In this document: in pieces, positions 1 through 6,822 of the stretch | Numbering within the stretch: the first letter of the stretch is position 1 | How the letters are laid out: every line of letters begins with the position of its first letter | Assembly: GCA_032620915.1 (NCBI GenBank) | Contig: CP136052.1 | Coordinates: 2,146,501 to 2,210,500, forward strand | From: Oscillospiraceae bacterium NTUH-002-81 | Lineage (GTDB): Bacteria; Bacillota; Clostridia; Lachnospirales; Lachnospiraceae | Direction: 5' to 3' | DNA: 64,000 nucleotides | The notes under the pieces: model-generated | What the model was told of the DNA's origin: nothing | The model's input: the letters and a program-made list of their open reading frames with translations, nothing else | Databases searched by the model: none | Translations under genes and position numbers: made by a program

Positions 1-266
1 CCATCTACGATATTCAGGATCGCATCGGGACGCTCGGTGATCAGGTAGTTTCTGGCCACAACCTCCTCCAGTGTGTACGGAGACAGGGAGTAAATACCAG
101 GAAGGTCCATGATGATTACGTCTTTGTGTCCTTTTAATTTTCCTTCTTTTTTCTCAACCGTAACGCCCGGCCAGTTTCCGACAAACTGATTGGAACCGGT
201 CAGCGCATTGAACAGGGTCGTTTTACCACAGTTCGGGTTTCCGGCAAGCGCAATTTTATATGCCAT
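1..266 (-). CDS. feoB: Ferrous iron transport protein B, N-terminal part (cut by window edge)
   Basis: FeoB imports Fe(II) across the cytoplasmic membrane using an N-terminal G-protein domain fused to a membrane channel. Only the first 88 or so residues are visible. They begin MAYKIALAGNPNCGKTTLFN, which carries the G1 P-loop GNPNCGKT. The G2-region residues NWPGVTVEKKEG and the G3 motif DLPGIYSLSPY follow. These are diagnostic of the FeoB GTPase domain. The start is the ATG at 266, with AGGAGG nine bases upstream. It lies downstream of two feoA genes in the same direction, and an operator-like palindrome sits in the gap before it. The membrane part lies outside the window. Confidence 0.95.
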   Translation of the reverse strand, partial: MAYKIALAGNPNCGKTTLFNALTGSNQFVGNWPGVTVEKKEGKLKGHKDVIIMDLPGIYSLSPYTLEEVVARNYLITERPDAILNIVD

Positions 267-290
267 GCTTCTAATCCTCCTCATTCTATC

Positions 291-308
291 GGTTAGTAAA
301 TTCTAACC
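291..308. promoter_or_regulatory. DtxR-box-like palindrome between feoA and feoB
   Basis: A perfect hyphenated palindrome, GGTTAG-N6-CTAACC, lies 25 bases upstream of the feoB start. Its arms match the arms of the classical DtxR/IdeR box. Four more sites of the same design occur at 887-904, 912-929, 6541-6558 and 6561-6578. Binding by the regulator encoded at 1089-1460 is inferred, not shown. Confidence 0.6.
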
Positions 309-358
309 TTTCGTTTTAAAAAATACAGGGGCTGAAAGTCCAGCCATCCTGTCATTTT

Positions 359-580
359 TTACTGAACTTCAACCATCTCGGCATCTGCTTTACGCAGGGA
401 TAACTCGTAGCCGCGGACGGTAACCTCCACCGGATCTCCAAGCGGTGCAACTTTACGTACATAGACGTCTGTTCCTTTGGTAATTCCCATGTCCATGATA
501 CGGCGCTTTACCGCACCCTCTCCATGAAGTTTGACTACTTTTACGGTCTGGCCGCACTTCGCATCCTTCAATGTCTGCAT
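359..580 (-). CDS. feoA: FeoA domain protein (first copy before feoB)
   Basis: A 73-residue, single SH3-like FeoA domain protein. FeoA proteins are small cytosolic accessories thought to bind the cytoplasmic side of FeoB and support Fe(II) uptake. The sequence contains the family pattern 'VVKLHGEGAVKRRIMDMGITKGTDVYV', shown here as VKRRIMDMGITKG followed by APLGDPVEVTVRGYELSLRK, which is the usual second half of the domain. It lies between another feoA (619-831) and feoB on the same strand, so the three probably share a transcript from the promoter near 911-939. The RBS is AGGAGA upstream of the ATG at 580. Confidence 0.9.
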   Translation of the reverse strand: MQTLKDAKCGQTVKVVKLHGEGAVKRRIMDMGITKGTDVYVRKVAPLGDPVEVTVRGYELSLRKADAEMVEVQ

Positions 581-618
581 TGCTCTTTTCTCCTTTCAAC
601 GCCTTTTGCTCTGTCTGA

Positions 619-831
619 TCAGATCATGATCTTGTTTGCCATCTCACGGCTGATCGCAACTCTTGACTCCTTCACGTTCACAATCAGATTTCCGTTGATC
701 TCGGAAACAATGGTGACCAATCCTCCGGGAACAAATCCAAGGCTCTCCAGGAAACGTCTCGTATCCTCCTTGCCGCCGACTTTCTTGATCTCATTGGCTT
801 CGCCAGTCTTTGCCATCGTTAAGGGCATCAT
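619..831 (-). CDS. feoA: FeoA domain protein (second, promoter-proximal copy)
   Basis: A 70-residue FeoA-family protein. It begins MMPLTMAKTGEANEIKKVGG and continues with RRFLESLGFVPGGLVTIVSE, the FeoA core. An upstream in-frame ATG at 861 would add ten residues. The ATG at 831 is preferred because AAAGGAG lies at the right distance before it. Two FeoA proteins followed by FeoB is a common clostridial arrangement, and the two copies are clearly diverged from each other. This is the first gene after the predicted iron-responsive promoter. Confidence 0.85.
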   Translation of the reverse strand: MMPLTMAKTGEANEIKKVGGKEDTRRFLESLGFVPGGLVTIVSEINGNLIVNVKESRVAISREMANKIMI

Positions 832-886
832 AATCCTCTCCTTTTCTTTTGCAGGTAGCATTGGCTAACTCTTATTGATAAAAAAT

Positions 887-939
887 AGCTAGTTGTCACT
901 AACCTTCTATAGATTAGCACCCCCTAACCCGTTTGTCAA
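887..939 (-). promoter_or_regulatory. feo promoter with two DtxR-box-like operators
   Basis: Reading leftwards, a sigma-A promoter is visible: TTGACA (934-939), a 17-base spacer and TAATCT (911-916). A GGTTAG-N6-CTAATC operator (912-929) fills the spacer and overlaps the -10 box. A second site, GGTTAG-N6-CTAGCT (887-904), covers the predicted start of transcription. This geometry suits repression by a metal-loaded DtxR-family dimer. Regulator identity is inferred from the divergent neighbour at 1089-1460. Confidence 0.65.
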
Positions 940-1088
940 TAGTATTTATCAATAAATTTATTCTTTTTTAATGCTTCAAAACATTGGCAATCTCATGATT
1001 TTGTGCTATAATTATTAATTATATTTTGGCATTTCTGACAAATATTTCTCGAAAATCTTGTAAAAATGCCGGACAAGGAGTGACTAAT

Positions 1089-1460
1089 TTGAAAATACAG
1101 GAATCTGCAGAGAATTATCTGGAAACAGTGCTGGTCTTAAGCAAACGCAATCCGGAAGTACGTTCCATCGACGTTGCTACAGAACTGGGATTCTCCAAAC
1201 CCAGTGTCAGTGTTGCCATGAAGAATCTTCGGGAGAACGGATACGTCGTCATTAATAAGGAAGGACATATTTTCCTCACCGATGCCGGACGGGAGATCGC
1301 AGAGATGATCTACGAGCGCCACACGCTACTCTCCACCTGGCTCATCAGCCTGGGTGTTTCTCCGGAGACTGCCGCAGAGGATGCCTGCCGGATGGAGCAC
1401 GTCATCAGTAAGGAATCCTTCAGCGCCATCAAGGAACATGTGGAGAAATACCATATGTAA
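1089..1460 (+). CDS. DtxR/MntR-family metal-dependent transcriptional regulator
   Basis: A 123-residue regulator with the N-terminal winged helix of the DtxR/MntR family: ESAENYLETVLVLSKRNPEVR, then the HTH containing TELGFSKPSVSVAMKNLREN and a wing. A helical dimerisation and metal-site segment follows (ERHTLLSTWLISLGVSPETA and a region with EDACRMEH). There is no C-terminal SH3 domain, so it is short like MntR. The TTG at 1089 is chosen as start because AAGGAG lies eight bases before it; the upstream ATG at 1026 has no RBS. It is divergent from feoAAB, whose control region holds GGTTAG-N6-CTAACC-type sites. Iron control of feo is therefore likely, though manganese sensing cannot be excluded. 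Confidence 0.85.
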   Translation: MKIQESAENYLETVLVLSKRNPEVRSIDVATELGFSKPSVSVAMKNLRENGYVVINKEGHIFLTDAGREIAEMIYERHTLLSTWLISLGVSPETAAEDACRMEHVISKESFSAIKEHVEKYHM

Positions 1461-1472
1461 TGGAATCATAAG

Positions 1473-1518
1473 AAAGGGAATCACGGACAGATGCAATGTA
1501 TCTTCCAGGATTCCCTTT
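1473..1518 (+). terminator. Rho-independent terminator after the DtxR-family gene
   Basis: AAAGGGAATC (1473-1482) pairs with GATTCCCTTT (1509-1518) and is followed by a run of T. It lies 13 bases after the stop of the regulator gene. Confidence 0.7.
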
Positions 1519-1613
1519 TTTTCTATTATTCTATGTTCTGCAAGCTTTGCTGCTTCCACACTTTCTTTCCGCCCCAGATCCCGCGATTTCCGGGATTCTC
1601 CCTTCCGGAGTTC

Positions 1614-2549
1614 TTACAGAGAAATCCCGAATTCCTCCGGTCGGAACCGGGGACATACATTTTCAGAAGACGTGATGACAGAGGACGCCAATCTCGTGCC
1701 GATCTCCACCGCCTGTGCCAGTGTCCTGCCATAGGTCAGGCCTGCAGAGACGCCCGCGCAGAACGCATCTCCCGCGCCGGTGGTATCCTTCACCTGTACC
1801 TTTTTGGCCGGACAGATCCCCTTCTCTCCATCTGCTTCCGCATAAACAGCGCCCTGACCGCCCATGGTCACCACCATGGCAGGCACATTGGACACCTGCA
1901 GCCGCTCTGCCAGAATATCCACCATCTCCTCCGGCGTCTTCTCGCTGTAATCATCCGAGAAAAAGATACCTGCCTCCAGCTGGTTGCAGATGAGACAGTC
2001 AAACTTCTGTAACAGATCCCGGCGTCCCACCGCGATATTCATGTTGCTGACAACACCGTACAGCTTCTTGCCATATTTCTGGCAAAGCTCCACAACCTTC
2101 TTAATAATATCCTTATCCATATCGATCTCTGCCACCACAGAGTCGCAGTTCTGGATGATCTCATCCCCCTGCTCTTCCAGGATAGACAGAATCGGCATCA
2201 GGTTGGGCCGCTGAGAAATCGAACCGCTCAGATCCCCGTTGTGGTCAAACACTGCCAGCCAGGTTCCCATTCCACCAGGAACCACGCGCATATAGCCGGT
2301 ATTCACCTTGTGCCGTTCCAGCTTGTCTACCACCGCCTGTCCCAGCGCCGTCTCATCCACAATCCCCAGGAATGTGGGCCGCAGCTCCAGATTGGCGATA
2401 TCCTCCACCACATTGCGGCTCACGCCGCCGTGGATGTACTCCACATGACCGGCATTCCTGCCGTCCGCGATATAGATGTCGTCTGGAAAGCCCTTGATAT
2501 CCACAAAGACCGCTCCCAGAACGATGATTCCGTTTTTATTGACTGCCAT
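1614..2549 (-). CDS. PfkB/ribokinase-family carbohydrate kinase
   Basis: A 311-residue sugar or nucleoside kinase of the PfkB family. The N-terminal strand is IIVLGAVFVDIKGFP. A substrate-site GGVSRNVVEDIANLEL motif follows near residue 41, like the GGxxxN pattern of ribokinase and pseudouridine kinase. The C-terminal signature DTTGAGDAFCAG carries the catalytic Asp and anion hole. The length fits the family. The sugar substrate cannot be read from sequence. No transporter or matching catabolic gene lies beside it, so it appears to be a single-gene unit with GGGAGAG upstream of its ATG. Confidence 0.85.
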   Translation of the reverse strand: MAVNKNGIIVLGAVFVDIKGFPDDIYIADGRNAGHVEYIHGGVSRNVVEDIANLELRPTFLGIVDETALGQAVVDKLERHKVNTGYMRVVPGGMGTWLAVFDHNGDLSGSISQRPNLMPILSILEEQGDEIIQNCDSVVAEIDMDKDIIKKVVELCQKYGKKLYGVVSNMNIAVGRRDLLQKFDCLICNQLEAGIFFSDDYSEKTPEEMVDILAERLQVSNVPAMVVTMGGQGAVYAEADGEKGICPAKKVQVKDTTGAGDAFCAGVSAGLTYGRTLAQAVEIGTRLASSVITSSENVCPRFRPEEFGISL

Positions 2550-2738
2550 AACACTTCTCTCCCGTTTCTCTCTTTTTCCGGCGCGTTCTCACACACTTCC
2601 ATCATCCTGTATAAAAGACGTGAGCTGCCGATCTGCGCCGGTCATATGCTGTCTATTATAGGCAGAATCGAAGAGGCTGTCAATCCGCTCCGGCAGTCCG
2701 GCATTCACACCGACATTCACGGATTGGCACTTCATCCG

Positions 2739-3719
2739 TTAACGGATGCCATATTCCTGCAGAAGCTGATCCCGAAATGCCGCATCATCCAGTGCACGCT
2801 GCAGATCTTCCAAGCGTTGATCTGACAGAAGATGTTTGGTCAATTTTTTCTCTTGTTCAGCAATTTTCACTTCCTGTTTTGCTGCCTTAGCAAACTGTTC
2901 TGCTGCTTCTGCTCTTTTTTTTCTCCTGTTCTGCATTTTTTCGTTCCTGCTCTGCAATTTTCCGTTCCCGTTCCGTATTCTCCTGCTCTTCCTTACGGCC
3001 CTGCTCATACATCATCTGATCATGCTCAAACCATTTCATATATCGTAATGAAACCTCCCCATCCCGCTTGACCTGATCTACCATCTGCTGGATGTCTCTC
3101 AGATCTTCATTGATCGCATTGTTCTGGTTCGTGTTCTCCATATAACTGAGCAACTGACGTAAACTTTCCGAGATGTTTCCTTTTTTGCCCCGGGTGTACA
3201 GCACCCACGTCTCCGCATCATCCTCATACGGCATTGTCGGCTCTTCCAGGCATCTGTTCTTTATCGTGTACAGCACCCGGTCATAGCCGAAAGGATCATA
3301 ATCACAGATAAAGATCACATACACCTTTTTCATTTTTCCAAAATTTTCTCCGACTTTCAGACTTCTTCTGTCAATCATTGCATGATAAAACCTGGCGCGC
3401 TTCGGAAATGCTTTGATCTCCGCACTCTTATGGTTATGATCCGGTTCCACATCGTAGACAGTGGGGATTTCGTCTCCATTGATCTGCACGCTTCCGTCTT
3501 CCTCGATATAGACATCCAGCCTTGCGCCACGAAGATCCGTATTCACTCCCGCAAACGACTCCTGCGCACGGATTTTCAGATGCGGGAATTTCCGATCAAA
3601 TAACGTTTCCAGCAGTTTCCGGATAAACGCTTCCCCCGTATCCGGATACGCCAGCATGGCATTGAATAAGAAATCATCCAATAGGTTCAATTCTTCCAGT
3701 TTTCTTTCTCTGCATTCAT
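2739..3719 (-). pseudogene. Rpn-family PD-(D/E)XK nuclease/putative transposase, frameshifted
   Basis: The conserved nuclease region reads LNLLDDFLFNAMLAYPD, then RGARLDVYIEEDG and YDVEPDHNHK, giving the PD-(D/E)XK acidic residues D59 and E82 counted from the TTG at 3690. A long charged coiled-coil tail rich in EQE and KK follows. The main open frame (3690 to 2887) stops soon after an eight-A run near 2920-2928. Removing one A restores the tail KKRAEAAEQFAKAAKQ and ends the protein at 2739. At the 5' end, a strong GGAGG and ATG at 3719 start MNAEKENWKN but go out of frame one base before LNLLDD. Rpn proteins act in DNA cleavage linked to recombination. This copy is either decayed or carries two sequence errors. 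Confidence 0.7.
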
Positions 3720-3903
3720 TTTCCTCCTACTGATGGCAGAAAAGAGTAGAATATGCGCCGTCAAAGCCGCTGCATGCATGCCCGCTCTCACTCTCTCCGC
3801 CATATTTTTTGTTTTCGCATATGGGGATTGAGTGACCGAACGGCCAAGAACTTTCCCAGATATGTAATTACAGTGTAGCAAACGTCTCTTTTCGTGTCAA
3901 TGA

Positions 3904-4041
3904 CTAGGCAGCAAAAATTGTCCGGAAGATTTTCCGCACCAGCGGGCCCACGAAAAACACCTGCAGGCAAAGTGCCGCCGGGAAGCACAGGAATGCCATG
4001 ATCGCAGTAAATACAACACTTTGAAATTTTGTTTTTGGCAT
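3904..4041 (-). CDS. Small hydrophobic protein, shortened DUF2798-like
   Basis: A 45-residue hydrophobic protein beginning MPKTKFQSVVFTAIMAFL, which resembles the start of DUF2798 membrane proteins. It ends with LQVFFVGPLVRKIFRTIF, resembling the second half of the repeat unit in that family. It is far shorter than usual members, as if an internal part were deleted. AAGGAG lies eight bases before the ATG at 4041. Function is unknown. The family match is from memory of the motif and is uncertain. Confidence 0.45.
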   Translation of the reverse strand: MPKTKFQSVVFTAIMAFLCFPAALCLQVFFVGPLVRKIFRTIFAA

Positions 4042-4280
4042 ATTTTTTCTCCTTTTCCTGATACAGAGCAACCAAAATCCCCACACCTCAAAAGCCGTCT
4101 TCCGCAGACTGCCGCCAACTTTCCGCGTGCAATGCAGACAACAAAAAACGACATCAAACCCATCGCAGCCATCAGACAGGAGCCGCGATAATATTTAATG
4201 TCGTTATGATTGTTCTGTATTTATTTTTCAACGGAGAGGATTATAGCACAATTTTTTCCGGAGCGTAAGCAGTTTTTTTA

Positions 4281-4836
4281 TCAAAACTTGTCATACGCCA
4301 GCCGGGGATCGTGATCCTCCCGCACATAAATGATGCCCCTCTGGGTAAACCCAAGCTTCCCCAGCAGGCGCTGCATGGGCAGATTATCCGCATGGGTATC
4401 CACCCGCAGGTGATGGCACTGGGCAAAGGCCCAGTTCAGGCAATATTCTCCCACGCCGCGGACGTTTCCGCTGCCTGCCAGACGGTGCACCACACCGTAT
4501 TCCCCCGGATTTCCCCAGGCGCCGTTTTCGATGAGCCGGTAGGAGGGATCAATGTCTACCCCCCTGGATATAGACGAATACCGCCGCGATCTCATCCGCC
4601 GCCACAGCCACGTACATCCGTCCCAGCCGGATGTCCTCCCGCAGAAGTGTTTCCGGCGGCCAGGTATCGTTCCACTGTCTCGGGTTGCCGTGTGCTTTCA
4701 TAAAGGCACGGGCGCGGGCATAGATTGCCAGAATGGCCGGAAAATCCTCCGGCACTGCATGCCGGATCAAAAGAGGAGCGGGCGTGTCCGTCCCGGTTGC
4801 CTTGTCAATTCTATCTGGTATCTCTGTCTGTTTCAT
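4281..4836 (-). CDS. GNAT-family N-acetyltransferase (one frame break)
   Basis: A GCN5-related acetyltransferase of about 184 residues. The first part carries LLIRHAVPEDFPAILAIYAR and AVAADEIAAVFVYIQG; the second part has GEYGVVHRLAGSGNVRGVG (the acetyl-CoA pyrophosphate-binding motif A region) and HADNLPMQRLLGKLGFTQRG (motif B, typical of GNAT C-termini). The two halves lie in different frames and join at a run of six G near 4557-4562. With five G the reading is continuous through QGVDIDPSYRLIENG. A sequencing error or recent mutation is likely. The acceptor substrate is unknown. Confidence 0.75.
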
Positions 4837-5031
4837 TGGTATCCTTACAGGCTCCCTTCCCGTTATTCTATCGTTTCTGTTCTTGCAGGATTTTTTCTCA
4901 CTGTATCTTCTTTTCCCACAGCATCATAACACGTTTCCTTCCAAATTACAATTTCACCCGGAAGATCATCCTGCTGTGCCACTGTTGTTTTTTTCGTTAT
5001 CCTGTTTGCGTGATCCTATAGAAGAAAATAG

Positions 5032-5094
5032 AAAAGCCCCAGGCCCTGTGATTTCTCGCAGGGTATGGGGTTTCTCCGCCTTTTTGGGGCTTTT
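5032..5094 (-). terminator. Terminator after the DUF3793-flavodoxin-DUF2325 operon
   Basis: AAAAGCCCCA (5032-5041) pairs with TGGGGCTTTT (5085-5094), with an inner small hairpin. T-runs on either strand make it potentially bidirectional. It lies 44 bases past the DUF2325 stop. Confidence 0.75.
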
Positions 5095-5137
5095 CAAGAA
5101 TATCTTTATGATGTATTAGGAAGTTATAAGCGTATGA

Positions 5138-5419
5138 TTAACAAGCCTTCTGCTGAAGGATCTCAGTAAGCGCTGTTGCACTGCTGGTGTGGCAGCGAAC
5201 AATCTCTGCATTGCTGTCCTTTACACCATCCAGAGCGCAGCGGATCATCTTATGGGATACCGTGTTGGTAAACAGCACCAGCAGGTCGGGCTGGCCGATC
5301 TGTTTATCCATTCCCGCAGCCATCTGGGTAAACACTTTTGCCTTACAATTATAGCTCTTACAAATCTTTTTATACTGCGCTACCATGCGGTCATGGCCGC
5401 CGACGATTACTACACTCAT
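5138..5419 (-). CDS. DUF2325 domain protein
   Basis: A 93-residue protein made of a single DUF2325 domain. It begins MSVVIVGGHDRMVAQYKKIC and has a Rossmann-like pattern, with VVIVGGHDRM at the start and LVLFTNTVSHKMI in the middle. The cysteines in KICKSYNCK and RCALDG are candidate metal or redox positions. The biochemical role is unknown. It is the third gene of an operon with a flavodoxin (16-base gap) and a DUF3793 protein, driven by a promoter with DtxR-box-like operators. A role in iron or heme stress is inferred from this context only. Confidence 0.8.
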   Translation of the reverse strand: MSVVIVGGHDRMVAQYKKICKSYNCKAKVFTQMAAGMDKQIGQPDLLVLFTNTVSHKMIRCALDGVKDSNAEIVRCHTSSATALTEILQQKAC

Positions 5420-5434
5420 GGGAACCCTCCTTTT

Positions 5435-5866
5435 TTATGCGGAAGCAAGAAGCTTGCCAAGGGCAATGCAATCCGCTGCTGCTGCGTCATCCGGTACCTC
5501 GTGGCAGATGACACCCTCACCGCCGACAACGGTTGCGCCATCCTCCTGTACTCTCTCTTCCCAGTTTCTCATCCACTCGCCGTCTCCCCAGCCATAGGAA
5601 CCAAAGAGACCGATCTTCTTGCCAGCTGCGAAACCGTCAACGTCGCACATGAAAGGCTCCATGTAGCCCTCCTCCAGCACCTCAACACCCATGGACGGGC
5701 AGCCCAGTGCGAATACGGAACAATCCTTTAACTCGTCAGCGGAGAAGTTCTCCACATTTACGATCTTTGCTTCTTTACCACCCTCGCGGATTCCCTGTGC
5801 CACGTACTCTGCCATTGCTCCTGTGTTACCTGTTCCGCTCCAGTATGCTACAATAATTTCACTCAT
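5435..5866 (-). CDS. Flavodoxin
   Basis: A 143-residue flavodoxin that carries electrons through bound FMN. The FMN phosphate loop is YWSGTGNTGAMAEYV near residues 8-22. Later loops that contact the isoalloxazine ring are GCPSMGVEVLEEG and FGSYGWGDGEWM, both typical of clostridial flavodoxins. The ATG at 5866 follows AAGGAGG by nine bases; an in-frame ATG at 5887 lacks this. Flavodoxins often replace ferredoxin when iron is scarce. Its promoter carries two sites matching the feo operators, which supports that role here. Confidence 0.93.
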   Translation of the reverse strand: MSEIIVAYWSGTGNTGAMAEYVAQGIREGGKEAKIVNVENFSADELKDCSVFALGCPSMGVEVLEEGYMEPFMCDVDGFAAGKKIGLFGSYGWGDGEWMRNWEERVQEDGATVVGGEGVICHEVPDDAAAADCIALGKLLASA

Positions 5867-5907
5867 TTCAAATGTCCTCCTTGTCAATGCTGTCTTTTTT
5901 TATCAAA

Positions 5908-6480
5908 TCAGGCAAATAAGATCTCTTCCATCTGTGCCACCTGCCAGAACCGCATGCCTGCGGCGATCTCGCTGGTGATCCGGCTTCTTACCATCGTATA
6001 AAGATCAAATCTTTCTTTTGCCCTTGGTGCATCCTCATAAACCTTCCAGTACCCGGAATAAAGGAAATTCCGTCCTTTGTTTTCAATAAAGCCCTTGACA
6101 TCCGCCAACGGATATCCCAGAATCACACCGATCTCATGTGGAAATTCCTGTTTTCCCAGCTTGTAATCCAGAAAATGCATATGTACCTTGCGCATCACAT
6201 TTTCCAGCCGGAAATCGGTGTAGCCGTATTTTTTTAAGAAATCTCTGTTCTCCTCTTCCCTGAGCACCTCCTCTATGAGTGATTTTCGGTAAAACAGCCA
6301 CATCTGTTTTCCGTCGCCTTCATAAAAAAGATCGCAGCAGATATCTGCACTTACAAGAATCTCTCTGATCTCATCTGCCGCATCGCCCTCACCGAGGATC
6401 ACGATATTTGACGGTTTCACACCGGCAAGTACAGGGGCGCACTGATCGGCGATCTGTACACGAACCCTTTTTTCGTCCAT
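5908..6480 (-). CDS. DUF3793 family protein
   Basis: A 190-residue cytosolic protein of the clostridial DUF3793 family, whose function is not established. Visible features are a central VILGEGDAADEIREIL segment, an FLKKYGYTDFRLE block, and HEIGVILGYPLADVKGFIEN, a hallmark of the family. The last block resembles a fold that recognises its own short sequence and ends with a conserved YWKVYED. It is first in an operon with flavodoxin and DUF2325. The start at 6480 lies 61 bases downstream of tandem DtxR-box-like operators. Members of this family often sit beside flavodoxin or heme genes, so an iron-related role is a reasonable inference. Confidence 0.85.
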   Translation of the reverse strand: MDEKRVRVQIADQCAPVLAGVKPSNIVILGEGDAADEIREILVSADICCDLFYEGDGKQMWLFYRKSLIEEVLREEENRDFLKKYGYTDFRLENVMRKVHMHFLDYKLGKQEFPHEIGVILGYPLADVKGFIENKGRNFLYSGYWKVYEDAPRAKERFDLYTMVRSRITSEIAAGMRFWQVAQMEEILFA

Positions 6481-6540
6481 CCCGTGTGGACTTCTCTTCT
6501 GCCATTGACTTCATAACCTGTGACAACTCCTTTACCTTTC

Positions 6541-6578
6541 AATTAGTTTTAACTAACCTTGGTTAGTAAGAACTAACT
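6541..6578. promoter_or_regulatory. Tandem DtxR-box-like operators of the flavodoxin operon
   Basis: Two sites sit two bases apart: AATTAG-N6-CTAACC (6541-6558) and GGTTAG-N6-CTAACT (6561-6578). They match the feo sites in arm sequence and spacer length. They lie just downstream of the -10 box, where a bound repressor would block transcription. Confidence 0.6.
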
Positions 6579-6585
6579 TAGTTAC

Positions 6586-6614
6586 AGTATACGACACCCC
6601 CTCCCATTTGTCTA
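6586..6614 (-). promoter_or_regulatory. Promoter of the DUF3793-flavodoxin-DUF2325 operon
   Basis: TAGACA (6609-6614) and TATACT (6586-6591), read on the minus strand, are separated by 17 bases. Transcription would start near 6579, at the edge of the operators. Upstream at 6624-6640 is a perfect inverted repeat, TTGAGAA-AAG-TTCTCAA, which may be a further regulator site. Confidence 0.6.
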
Positions 6615-6646
6615 GTGGTTATTTTGAGAAAAGTTCTCAATATATC

Positions 6647-6814
6647 ATTTCCAGTTCACTTACATGTTCACGGCAGCCGGATTCCATGCTTGCATGAAAA
6701 TCCGGCTGTCTGAATATGTAAAGGGAGCGCCAGTGTATGAGCAAACGTGAGCTGCGACAGCAGCGGAAAGCATCGCAGATGCGGTTTTGCGAATGGCGCG
6801 TGTGAACTGGAAAT
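6647..6814. repeat. 168-bp intergenic repeat element with 13-bp terminal inverted repeats
   Basis: ATTTCCAGTTCAC (6647-6659) and GTGAACTGGAAAT (6802-6814) are perfect inverted repeats. Inside are a strong hairpin (CAGCCGGAT 6674-6682 with ATCCGGCTG 6700-6708) and a segment (6781-6799) that recurs near 15124 and 52685. It encodes no protein. It may also act as the terminator region for the racemase gene that ends at 6823. Confidence 0.6.
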
Positions 6815-6822
6815 ACCAATAC

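Noticed and set aside
2734..2747. Palindrome ATCCGTT-AACGGAT at the end of the Rpn gene.
   Set aside because: It overlaps the stop codon, has no T run and no second copy in the window, so neither terminator nor operator can be supported.
2921..2928. The eight-A run in the Rpn gene as a programmed slippage or phase-variation site.
   Set aside because: Possible, but eleven other genes or positions in the window show the same one-base surplus in short runs, including runs of four or five. Sequence error is the simpler reading.
3897..4172. A 91-codon frame overlapping the mini DUF2798-like gene on the same strand.
   Set aside because: No ribosome-binding site and no family resemblance; the shorter frame at 3904-4041 has AAGGAG and a recognisable start.
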